NCBI RefSeq assembly: GCF_013378445.1
Contig: NZ_JABXYK010000004.1
Coordinates: 186,001 to 250,000 of the forward strand
Origin: Mycoplana rhizolycopersici
Lineage (GTDB): Bacteria; Pseudomonadota; Alphaproteobacteria; Rhizobiales; Rhizobiaceae
DNA length: 64,000 bases
Direction of reading: 5' to 3'
Shown here piece after piece: positions 45,589-53,220 of this stretch. Position 1 is the first letter of the stretch. Each line of letters begins with the position of its first letter. A model generated the notes under the pieces. The model saw nothing but the letters and a program-made list of their open reading frames with translations, made no database searches and had not been told where the DNA came from. The translations under genes were made by a program, and so were the position numbers.

Positions 45589-47955
45589 CTAGGCAGTGGG
45601 CGATTTTGCGCCGATCGCGCCTGCACGCGGTAGCAGCAGCCGCATCGCGTTCAGCGTTACCAGCACCGTCGCACCGGTGTCGGCGAAGACGGCGATCCAC
45701 AGGCCGGTGATGCCGAAGACCGTGGTGATGAGGAACACCGCCTTCAGGCCGAGGGCGATGGCGACGTTCTGGCGGATGTTCGCCATGGTCGCCCGGCCGA
45801 GCGCGATTGCGCGCGCGACATCCACGACGCGGTTACCCATCAGTGCCACGCCTGCGGTCTCGCGCGCCAGGCCGGTGCCGGAGCCCATCGCCATGCCGAC
45901 GCTGGCTGCGGCCAGCGCCGCCGCATCGTTGATGCCGTCACCGACCATCACCACGCCGCGCTTCTGCGACATCGCCTTCAAAGCCTCGACCTTGTCTGCC
46001 GGCAACAATCCGCCGCGCGCGTCGTCGATGGAAAGGGCACGGCCGATGGCGGCCGCCGTCGCCGGATTGTCGCCGGAAAGCATGACAGTCTCGACGCCAA
46101 GAGCCCTGAGCGCCTCTATGCCCTGGCGGGCGTCGTCGCGCGGCTCGTCGCGTAGCGCGATGGCCCCTATGCCGACGCCATCGGCGATGATCACGGCGAT
46201 GGTATTGCCGGCCTGCTGCATCGTCTTGATTCTGTCTGCAAGCGCAGGCCCGATCTTGCCCTCCTCGGCTGCGAAACGTGGCGCGCCGATGAAGATCGCG
46301 CGACCGTCCACCAAGCCGGAAACACCGCGGCCCGCCAGCGCCTTGACGCTCGACGCGATCACCGACGCCAGGCCCTTTGCCTTCGCCTCTGCAACGATCG
46401 CTTCTGCCAGCGGATGGTTCGATCCCGCCTCGATGGCCGATGCGAGCGCCAGCAGTTCGGCCGCGCCGCCTTCGACGGCATGAACCTCGGTCACTGCCGG
46501 CTTGCCCTTCGTCAGCGTGCCCGTCTTGTCGAAGGCCACGACGTCAGCCTTGGCGATCGTTTCCAGAATGACGCCGCCCTTGACGAGAATGCCAGCACGC
46601 GCGGAGGAAGACAGCGCCGAGGCCACCGCCGCGGGAACGGAAATGACCAGCGCACACGGGCAGCCGATCAGGAGAAGGGCGAGGCCGCGATAGATCCAGG
46701 TGTCCCAGTCGCCGTCGATGACCAGCGGCGGAATGACGGCGACAAGCAACCCGAGGGCTGCAACCAGCGGCGTGTAGATCCGCGAGAACGCGTCGATGAA
46801 ACGTTCGGCCGGCGCCTTGGCGTCCTGCGCCTCCTCGACGAGCTGGACGATGCGGGCGATCGTGTTGTCTGAGGCCGTCTTTTCTGCGCGGATCCTCAGC
46901 GCCGCATCGACGACGATGGAGCCTGCGAAAACCTTCTCTTTCGGACCGCGCGAAACCGGAACGCTTTCCCCGGTAATGGCCGCTTCGTCCAGATGCGCGC
47001 GCCCCTCGACGACGGTGCCGTCGGCAGCGACGTGGTCGCCGGGGCGGGCAAGCACGATCTGGCCGGGACGTATCTCGGAGGCGGGAATTTCGCGGACGAG
47101 CCCGTTCTCCTCGATGAAGGCCCGATCGGGAACGAGGGAGGCGAGCGCCTGGATACCAGCACGGGCGCGCCCGGCGGCATAGGCTTCCAGAACTTCTCCG
47201 CTTGCGAAGAGGAAGACGACGACAGTCGCCTCGGCCGGCTCGCCGATCAGGACGGCGCCGAATACGGCGATCGTCATCAGCATTTCAATCGTGAACGGCG
47301 CGCCCGCGCGTGCTGCTGCGAACGCGCGGCGCGCGAACGGCAGCGCCAGCAGGATCGCTGCCGCGACGAACATCCAGTGCCCCACCTGCGGGGAGAAATG
47401 GCTTACGGCGAAGGAGAGCGCCGTGGCAGCGCCGCCGACGATGGCATGCAGTCCCTTGAAGGTTCTCCACCACGCGATAGGCACTGGTCGCCGCGCGGGC
47501 TCGTCTTCGGTGAGCAGCTCGGCGCCGTAGCCGAGGCTTTCCACGCGATCGCGCACGGCTGCAAGCGGCGTCTTTGTCTCGTCGAGCGAGACCGACATCA
47601 TCTCCCGGGTGACCGAGACGCGGACGTCCGATACGCCCTCCATGCCGCCCACGGCCGTGCGGATCGTATTTGCGCAGCTGGCGCAATCCATCCCCGACAC
47701 ACGCAGGCGCCGGTAACCGTCGCCTGCCTCCGGGAGCGCGGTGTCGGCAACGGCGCGACCGTCGGATGCGCAGCTTGCACCGTGCGCGTGTCCCGCGTGC
47801 TCGTCGTTGTGGCCTTGGTCGCAGGTCTCTGCCGCCTCCGCATGGGCATGCCCACCGCAGCAGGCGTGGTCATGGCCCGCATTCGCGTCTTGGTCGCGCT
47901 TGTGCTCTTCCGCGGGGGAGGGCGTGGCGGAGGCTTGGGGACGGTGATCGTGCAT
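45589..47955 (-). CDS. Heavy-metal P-type ATPase (ZntA/CadA-like)
   Basis: 788-residue P1B efflux pump. The N-terminus (1-65) is rich in His and Cys. One HMA domain follows, with the metal site GMDCASC (Cys91, Cys94). The membrane CPC motif is at 432-434, the phosphorylated Asp476 in DKTGTLTKG, and GDGINDAAAL closes the catalytic domain. CPC with a MerR regulator and a His-rich leader points to Zn2+, Cd2+ or Pb2+ export. ATCAAGGAG lies before the ATG. It is divergent from the merR-type gene and shares its promoter. Confidence 0.93.
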   Translation of the reverse strand: MHDHRPQASATPSPAEEHKRDQDANAGHDHACCGGHAHAEAAETCDQGHNDEHAGHAHGASCASDGRAVADTALPEAGDGYRRLRVSGMDCASCANTIRTAVGGMEGVSDVRVSVTREMMSVSLDETKTPLAAVRDRVESLGYGAELLTEDEPARRPVPIAWWRTFKGLHAIVGGAATALSFAVSHFSPQVGHWMFVAAAILLALPFARRAFAAARAGAPFTIEMLMTIAVFGAVLIGEPAEATVVVFLFASGEVLEAYAAGRARAGIQALASLVPDRAFIEENGLVREIPASEIRPGQIVLARPGDHVAADGTVVEGRAHLDEAAITGESVPVSRGPKEKVFAGSIVVDAALRIRAEKTASDNTIARIVQLVEEAQDAKAPAERFIDAFSRIYTPLVAALGLLVAVIPPLVIDGDWDTWIYRGLALLLIGCPCALVISVPAAVASALSSSARAGILVKGGVILETIAKADVVAFDKTGTLTKGKPAVTEVHAVEGGAAELLALASAIEAGSNHPLAEAIVAEAKAKGLASVIASSVKALAGRGVSGLVDGRAIFIGAPRFAAEEGKIGPALADRIKTMQQAGNTIAVIIADGVGIGAIALRDEPRDDARQGIEALRALGVETVMLSGDNPATAAAIGRALSIDDARGGLLPADKVEALKAMSQKRGVVMVGDGINDAAALAAASVGMAMGSGTGLARETAGVALMGNRVVDVARAIALGRATMANIRQNVAIALGLKAVFLITTVFGITGLWIAVFADTGATVLVTLNAMRLLLPRAGAIGAKSPTA

Positions 47956-47979
47956 TGCAAATCTCCTTGATTTGCACCA

Positions 47980-48010
47980 CCTATAATTCCTGTAGTCACT
48001 AGAGCTTCAA
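47980..48010 (-). promoter_or_regulatory. MerR-type promoter/operator of the metal ATPase
   Basis: Minus-strand -35 TTGAAG (48005-48010) and -10 TATAGG (47980-47985) with a 19-base spacer, the over-long spacing typical of MerR-activated promoters. The spacer holds the dyad CTCTAGT-G-ACTACAG (one mismatch), centred between the elements. Confidence 0.8.
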
Positions 48011-48022
48011 GCGGAAAAATTC

Positions 48023-48457
48023 ATGGAACACGTCTTTTCTATCGGCAAGCTCGCCGCAGCCAGCGGGTCGAAGGTCGAGACGATCCGCTACTACGAGGCG
48101 ATCGGCCTTCTGCCGGAGCCGGAACGCAATGCCGGCAACCAGCGCCGCTACTCCGCGCGCCACTATGACAGGCTCGTGTTTATTCTGCACGCGCGCGACC
48201 TTGGGCTTTCGATCGATGCCATACGGCAGCTGATCGATCTCTCCTCGCATCCCGACATGCCTTGCCACGATGCTGACGAAATCGCACGACGCCAGCTGGA
48301 GGACGTCCGCCAACGCATCGCCCGGCTGAAGCTGCTGGAGGCGGAACTCGAGCGGACGCTTTCGGATTGCAGTCACGGCACGATCGCCGAATGCAAGGTA
48401 ATCGAGACACTGGCCCAGTGCGGTGCCTGCGAACGTCACCAACGTCCGCCGCGTTGA
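48023..48457 (+). CDS. MerR-family heavy-metal regulator (ZntR/CadR-like)
   Basis: 144-residue activator. The N-terminal MerR HTH (about 4-70) starts FSIGKLAAASGSKVETIRYY, followed by a dimer helix (85-112) and a Cys-rich metal loop: Cys81, Cys116, Cys124, Cys133 and Cys136. Cys81 corresponds to the cysteine that marks divalent-metal sensors, while the C-x7-C of 116/124 has the spacing of CueR, so the metal is not settled. It twists the 19-base-spacer promoter to turn on the adjacent pump (family knowledge). Confidence 0.9.
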   Translation: MEHVFSIGKLAAASGSKVETIRYYEAIGLLPEPERNAGNQRRYSARHYDRLVFILHARDLGLSIDAIRQLIDLSSHPDMPCHDADEIARRQLEDVRQRIARLKLLEAELERTLSDCSHGTIAECKVIETLAQCGACERHQRPPR

Positions 48458-48518
48458 CGCTGGCGCCAGTCCGTTCCAGGCCTTGGTAATGCCGCGGTAT
48501 GCGTGTAGGCATAGGCGG

Positions 48519-48800
48519 ATGAACGAGAAAAAGCGACCGATGCGGATGGGCAAGATGGCCGTGGGCGCAGCCGTGGCTGCCGGCCTTCACGTCGCACCCC
48601 TTGCCTCGGAGGCGGCCGGTGCGGCCTCCGCGCCCGCCATGGCGCCGGCGCGCGACCCGAACATCGCCGTCCAGGAGGAATTCGATCTGGCACGCCAGAG
48701 TGGTACGGCAGAGGCCTTTGATCTTTTCATCCGGCGCCATCCGAAACATCCGCTGGCGGCGGTGGCACGCGAGGAGCTTCGCAAGCTCGGCGGAAAATAG
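48519..48800 (+). CDS. Small hypothetical protein, probably exported
   Basis: 93-residue protein. An alanine-rich hydrophobic segment after basic residues (about 1-38, with MAVGAAVAAGLHVAPLASEA) looks like a signal peptide. The remainder has a short helical repeat-like part, FDLARQSGTAEAFDLFIRRH, that resembles a single TPR-like or caspase-associated helix pair. Start uncertain: 48519, 48540 or 48546. I do not recognise a family. It lies 46 bases ahead of the DUF1810 gene. Confidence 0.6.
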   Translation: MNEKKRPMRMGKMAVGAAVAAGLHVAPLASEAAGAASAPAMAPARDPNIAVQEEFDLARQSGTAEAFDLFIRRHPKHPLAAVAREELRKLGGK

Positions 48801-48846
48801 GAAGGATCCCGGCTGCTGCGCTTGCAGCCCTTCGAAGAGTAGAGCG

Positions 48847-49284
48847 ATGGCCGATCATTCCACCTACGAACTTGCTCGATTTCATGAGGCGCAAGCGGGG
48901 ACCTATTCCCGTGCGCTGGGCGAACTGAAGCGCGGGCGGAAGGAAACCCACTGGATGTGGTTCATCTTTCCGCAGTTCGAAGGACTAGGCCTGTCGGCGA
49001 TGTCGCAACGCTATGCGATCCGATCCCGAGGCGAGGCGCGGGCCTATCTCGCCGACCCTATCCTCGGCGGCAGGCTCCGGGAATGCGTCGCCGCGCTTCT
49101 TGCCGTCCCCGACAAATCGGCGCATGCGATCATGGGTTCTCCCGATGACAGGAAGCTGCAATCCTGTCTGACCTTGTTTGCAGCGATCGGCGATGATCCA
49201 GCGCTTTTCGAACAGGCATTGTCGCACTTCTATGATGGAGTGACGGACCAGGAGACGCTGAAATTGCTGTCAAGGCATCCCTAG
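48847..49284 (+). CDS. DUF1810 protein
   Basis: 145-residue cytoplasmic protein of a common small family with unknown function. Family features: YELARFHEAQAGTYSRAL, the W-rich THWMWFIFPQFEGLG, and HAIMGSPDDRKLQSCLTLF. It may share a transcript with the small gene upstream; a 327-base gap follows. Confidence 0.88.
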   Translation: MADHSTYELARFHEAQAGTYSRALGELKRGRKETHWMWFIFPQFEGLGLSAMSQRYAIRSRGEARAYLADPILGGRLRECVAALLAVPDKSAHAIMGSPDDRKLQSCLTLFAAIGDDPALFEQALSHFYDGVTDQETLKLLSRHP

Positions 49285-49611
49285 GCAAGCGCTCTGTGCC
49301 GCCACACAAGGCGCGCGAAAGACACTTCGCCCGCCCGACTGGACCGTGGCGGCCTGAGATGCGGGGCTGTGACTTTGCGGACGCAGCCTCCTCCAAGGCC
49401 CGTTCAGGCCCCTACTTCCCGACATTGTCCGCTAGATATCATCGGCGTCTCGCGTCTCTCGTCCCACGGAGCGGCAGATGTGCGCATAAATTGACCGAAA
49501 GGGAAAAATTTTTTGCATCTGTCGGTTTTGCGCGCAGTTTTCTGCGCTCCGCGCAACCGAAATATCTGCGATCTAATGATCACCAGCCAATGACCAGATA
49601 CGGAGATCGAC
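49285..49611. promoter_or_regulatory. 327-base gap with likely promoter of the amino acid transporter
   Basis: No gene is visible. It contains a short perfect hairpin GCGCAG-TTTT-CTGCGC (49532-49547) within a larger GGTT/GCGCG fold, and an A/T tract (about 49500-49515) that would suit a promoter. GGAG precedes the downstream gene. Confidence 0.4.
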
Positions 49612-50385
49612 ATGTCCTGGTTCAAGACCCTTGCCGCTGCCTCGCTCCTGCAGGCGGCTTTCCTGCTTCCGGCACATGCCGGCGAGAACCTTGCCGCGAT
49701 CCAGTCCGCCGGCGTCCTCAAGATCGGCACCGAAGGGACCTACGCTCCCTTCACCTATCACGACAAGTCGGGCAAGCTCGTCGGATTCGACGTCGAGATC
49801 GGCGAGGCGGTCGCCAACCGCCTGGGCGTCAAGGCGGAATTCCTGGAGGGTAAATGGGACGGATTGATCGCCGGTCTCGACGCCAACCGCTACGATGCGG
49901 TGATCAACCAGGTCGGCATTACCGATGCGCGCAAGCAGAAGTACGACTTCTCCGATCCTTACATCGCTTCGAAGGCTGTGCTCATCGTGCGCGGGGACGA
50001 CGACAGCATCAAGGGCTTCGCCGATCTGAAGGGCAAGACTTCCGCCCAGTCGCTGACCTCCAATTTCGGCAAGCTTGCGCAGGAAAGCGGTGCCGAGCTC
50101 GTCGGCACAGACGGATTCGACCAGTCGATCCAGCTGGTGCTGACCGGCCGCGCCGACGCGACGATCAACGACAGCCTCTCCTTCCTCGATTTCAAGAAGC
50201 AGAAGCCGGATGCGAACGTCAAGATCGTGGCCGAACAGCCGGGCGCCGATTACTCCGGCATCATCGTGCGCAAGGGCGAGCCGGAACTGGTCGAGGCGTT
50301 GAACAAGGCGTTGGGCGAGATCAAGGCCGACGGCACCTATCAGAAGATTTCTGACAAGTATTTCGGCCAGGACGTTTCCAAGTAA
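49612..50385 (+). CDS. Amino acid ABC transporter substrate-binding protein (cystine/polar type)
   Basis: 257-residue periplasmic protein with a signal peptide (about 1-23, cleaved near AHA). The SBP-3 fold is plain: VLKIGTEGTYAPFTYHDKSG, KLVGFDVEIGEAVANRLG, the DGLIAGLDANRYDAVINQVG segment and ATINDSLSFLDF. The sequence is close to FliY/TcyJ-type cystine binders, with the N-Q-V-G ligand loop. It is first in an SBP-permease-ATPase operon. Confidence 0.87.
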   Translation: MSWFKTLAAASLLQAAFLLPAHAGENLAAIQSAGVLKIGTEGTYAPFTYHDKSGKLVGFDVEIGEAVANRLGVKAEFLEGKWDGLIAGLDANRYDAVINQVGITDARKQKYDFSDPYIASKAVLIVRGDDDSIKGFADLKGKTSAQSLTSNFGKLAQESGAELVGTDGFDQSIQLVLTGRADATINDSLSFLDFKKQKPDANVKIVAEQPGADYSGIIVRKGEPELVEALNKALGEIKADGTYQKISDKYFGQDVSK

Positions 50386-50402
50386 GCCTCCCAGATCTCG
50401 AT

Positions 50403-50438
50403 GGGCCCCCGGAGCACGGATCGTGTTTCCGGGGCCCC
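50403..50438 (+). promoter_or_regulatory. Intercistronic hairpin between binding protein and permease
   Basis: Long stem GGGCCCCCGGA/TTCCGGGGCCC (one bulge) with inner CACG/CGTG. No T-run. Such elements commonly stabilise the mRNA for the abundant binding protein and reduce read-through to the membrane subunits. Confidence 0.6.
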
Positions 50439-50564
50439 TGCTTGTCGCCGAACCGCTTCCTCTCGAAAACGAGGTGACGCGGCCGCCGCTCCTCCTGTAG
50501 ATTGCCCGCATTTCGCAGCTTTCGCGTCGGTTCGCATGTCCGTCGCCTGTTTCCGGAGTCCGCC

Positions 50565-51245
50565 TTGCCGCACTGGCTTCAACTGATGCTCGAATCGCTC
50601 GGCCCGCTTTTGTGGGCCGGTCTCATCTTCACGATCCCGCTGACGCTTCTGTCGTTCGCCTTCGGTCTGACACTCGGACTGCTCGTTGCGATCGTTCGCC
50701 TGTTCGCTCCCGCACCGTTCGTGGCGATCGCCCGCTTCTATGTGTGGATCTTTCGAGGGACGCCGCTGCTGGTGCAGTTGTTCGTGATCTTCTACGGGCT
50801 TCCGAGCGTCGGCATCCTGCTCGATGCGTTTCCGGCTGCCCTGATCGGCTTTACGCTCAACGTCGGCGCCTACACGTCCGAAATCATTCGCGCGGTCATC
50901 GCCTCGGTGCCGCGCGGCCAGTGGGAGGCGTCCTACTCGATCGGCATGACCTGGGGGCAGGCGATGCGCCGCACAATCCTGCCGCAGGCTGGCCGCACTG
51001 CTGTGCCGCCGCTTTCCAACACCTTCATATCGCTGGTCAAGGACACGTCGCTTGCCGCAGCGATCACCGTTCCGGAGCTTTTCCAGACGGCGCAGCGCAT
51101 CGTCGCTACCACCTACGAACCGCTGATCCTCTACATCCTCGCAGCGCTGGTCTACCTCGCCATGAGTTCCGTGCTCTCCGCGTTGCAGGTGCGGCTGGAG
51201 AAACGCTTTGCCCGCTACGGCGGGTTCCTGGAGGCACGCGCATGA
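50565..51245 (+). CDS. Amino acid ABC transporter permease
   Basis: 226-residue inner-membrane permease with five helices, of the His/Glu/Gln/Arg/opine family. It contains YVWIFRGTPLLVQLFVIFYG and the EAA loop (GMTWGQAMRRTILPQAGRTA). I chose the TTG at 50565: GGAG lies six bases upstream, and the resulting MPHWLQL start matches relatives; ATG at 50586 is the alternative. Its stop overlaps the ATPase ATG (ATGA). Confidence 0.9.
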   Translation: MPHWLQLMLESLGPLLWAGLIFTIPLTLLSFAFGLTLGLLVAIVRLFAPAPFVAIARFYVWIFRGTPLLVQLFVIFYGLPSVGILLDAFPAALIGFTLNVGAYTSEIIRAVIASVPRGQWEASYSIGMTWGQAMRRTILPQAGRTAVPPLSNTFISLVKDTSLAAAITVPELFQTAQRIVATTYEPLILYILAALVYLAMSSVLSALQVRLEKRFARYGGFLEARA

Positions 51246-52003
51246 TCGAGCTGACGAACATCGAGAAGCGCTTCGGCGACAATGTCGTGCTGAAGGATGT
51301 CAGCGTCGACATGCCCGAAGGCACGGTGACGGCGCTGGTCGGGCCATCCGGCGGGGGAAAGAGCACCCTGCTTCGATGCGTCAACCTGCTCGAGATACCG
51401 ACCAGCGGCTCCGTGCATATCGGCGACGAGGTGCTGACCTTTTCACCGGGTGTGAGGGTCCGCTGGGTCGACATCCAGCGCCTGCGCCGGCAGACGGGCA
51501 TGGTGTTCCAGAATTTCCAGCTTTTCCCCCACCGTACCGCAGTGGAGAATGTGATGGAGGGGCTGGTGACCGTGCTGCGGTGGCCAGCGGAACGCGCGCG
51601 GGCGCGGGCGATGGAGCTGCTGGAAAAAGTCGGGATGGTGCACAAGGCCGATGCCTGGCCGGCGACGCTCTCCGGCGGGCAGCAGCAGCGCGTGGCGATC
51701 GCTCGTGCGCTTGCGCCATCGCCGCGTGTGCTGCTGTGCGACGAACCGACCTCGGCGCTCGACCCGGAGCTGGCGGAAGAGGTTGTGGATGTGCTGGGTC
51801 GGCTCGCCCGCGAAGGCACGACGATGATGATGGCCACGCACGACCTTCGCCTTGCTTCGCGCGTCGCCGACAAGGTCGTCTTCCTCGACGGCGGTTCCAT
51901 CGTGGAAAGCGGCCCGCCGGGCAAGATTTTCTCGCAGCCGGAGCGCGAGCGCACCAAACGCTTCATCGCCTCGCTGAATGTCACGGCCGATTATGTGATC
52001 TGA
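51242..52003 (+). CDS. Amino acid ABC transporter ATP-binding protein
   Basis: 253-residue ATPase with Walker A GPSGGGKSTL, Q-loop MVFQNFQLFPHRT, signature LSGGQQQR, Walker B VLLCDEPTSALDP and H-loop MATHD. It energises the permease upstream, with which it overlaps by four bases. An insertion-like stretch SPGVRVRWVDIQRLRRQ precedes the Q-loop, as in some cystine-type ATPases. Confidence 0.93.
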   Translation: MIELTNIEKRFGDNVVLKDVSVDMPEGTVTALVGPSGGGKSTLLRCVNLLEIPTSGSVHIGDEVLTFSPGVRVRWVDIQRLRRQTGMVFQNFQLFPHRTAVENVMEGLVTVLRWPAERARARAMELLEKVGMVHKADAWPATLSGGQQQRVAIARALAPSPRVLLCDEPTSALDPELAEEVVDVLGRLAREGTTMMMATHDLRLASRVADKVVFLDGGSIVESGPPGKIFSQPERERTKRFIASLNVTADYVI

Positions 52004-52083
52004 GCTGGCTCGACGTTTGCCGCCGATCGGTGAAAGAAAACGCATCGTTTGCTTTCGTTGAGCGAGTCGGACATCGTGCCGCC

Positions 52084-53202
52084 ATGCATTACGATACGCG
52101 CAATCTCGATCTCGCGACGCTCTTTCTGCCCTGCTGCAGGGCGGTGGAGGCGCTGGCGCGGATGGACGAGCGCGTTTTGCGCTCCACGATCCGCGAGGGG
52201 TTTCTGCAGCGCCAAGACTTTCAGGACGCCGCCGCCTCGCTTTGGGTCGATGGCGAACTGGTACATGTGGAGGATCTCGTCCTGCACGATGCGCGCATGG
52301 ATGTGCGCACGCCCACGCACGAGCTGACGATCGCCCATTCCGTACTTCGCGCGCGGCGCCAGATCTTCGATCAGCCGCCGCCCTGGGCATTGACAGCTGC
52401 GGGGCTGGCACGCCTGCGCGGACGCGCGGAGGAAGGGCGTAGCGACCAGATGGCGGTATCGGCTTCGCCGACGTTGGATGGCGCTGCGGCCGGCGATGGC
52501 GACCGCGACGACGCAGCGGACGATGAGGTGGGCGCCGAGTTTGCGGAAATCGATGCGCTGCTGGCGCGCAGCAGCGCCGTGCTCGACGACGTGATCGCGC
52601 CTTCGGTGCGCACCAGCCGCTCCCAGCGCGATCCACTGGTGTACGATGCCGATTGGGACGAGGAGGAACGCCTGGCGGAATGGCGTGCGGTGTTTGCGCA
52701 GACGGCCGGTCTGCCTGCCGTCCTGCGTGCGGCGCTCCTGCTCGATGCCTGGAACAGGCTGCAGGTTCTTCAACATATCCCCTGGCTCGGCCGCCAGCTC
52801 GTCGCGTCGTTCCTCAGAAGAGAGGCGAGTACTGGAGCCCATCTCACCGCCGTGAATGCCGGCCTGCGCGCCGTCGCGCGCGAGCGCCGTCACGCCCCGG
52901 ATCGCCAGACGCGATTGCTGGCGATCCTCGAAGGTTTCGAACTGGCGTCCGAACTGGGTCTGAAGACGCACGACCGGCTGGTTCTGGCGAAGCTGCAGCT
53001 GGAGCGGCGGCTGGTCGGAAAACGCGCCAATTCGAAGCTACCCAAGCTGGTTGATCTCGTCATCGCGCGTCCGGTGGTGTCTGCCGGCATCATCGCCAAG
53101 GAACTCGGCGTCACCCCGCAGGGCGCACTCGGGCTTGCCGCCGAGCTGCAGCTTCGCGAGATCACCGGGCGCGAACGTTTCCGCGCCTGGAGCATCCTCT
53201 GA
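52084..53202 (+). CDS. RHE_PE00001-family protein (DUF1612 and HTH)
   Basis: 372-residue protein found mainly in rhizobia and often on plasmids. The N-terminal part (1-130) has NLDLATLFLPCCRAVEALAR and LVLHDARMDVRTPTHELTIA. The centre (about 150-180) is acidic and low-complexity. The C-terminus (about 285-372) ends in a helix-turn-helix-like KLVDLVIARPVVSAGIIAKE. Function unknown; relatives near plasmid or mobile regions have been suggested to bind DNA. It converges with the giant gene pair, 18 bases apart. Confidence 0.8.
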   Translation: MHYDTRNLDLATLFLPCCRAVEALARMDERVLRSTIREGFLQRQDFQDAAASLWVDGELVHVEDLVLHDARMDVRTPTHELTIAHSVLRARRQIFDQPPPWALTAAGLARLRGRAEEGRSDQMAVSASPTLDGAAAGDGDRDDAADDEVGAEFAEIDALLARSSAVLDDVIAPSVRTSRSQRDPLVYDADWDEEERLAEWRAVFAQTAGLPAVLRAALLLDAWNRLQVLQHIPWLGRQLVASFLRREASTGAHLTAVNAGLRAVARERRHAPDRQTRLLAILEGFELASELGLKTHDRLVLAKLQLERRLVGKRANSKLPKLVDLVIARPVVSAGIIAKELGVTPQGALGLAAELQLREITGRERFRAWSIL

Positions 53203-53220
53203 CCGGTGAAGAAGTTCCCG

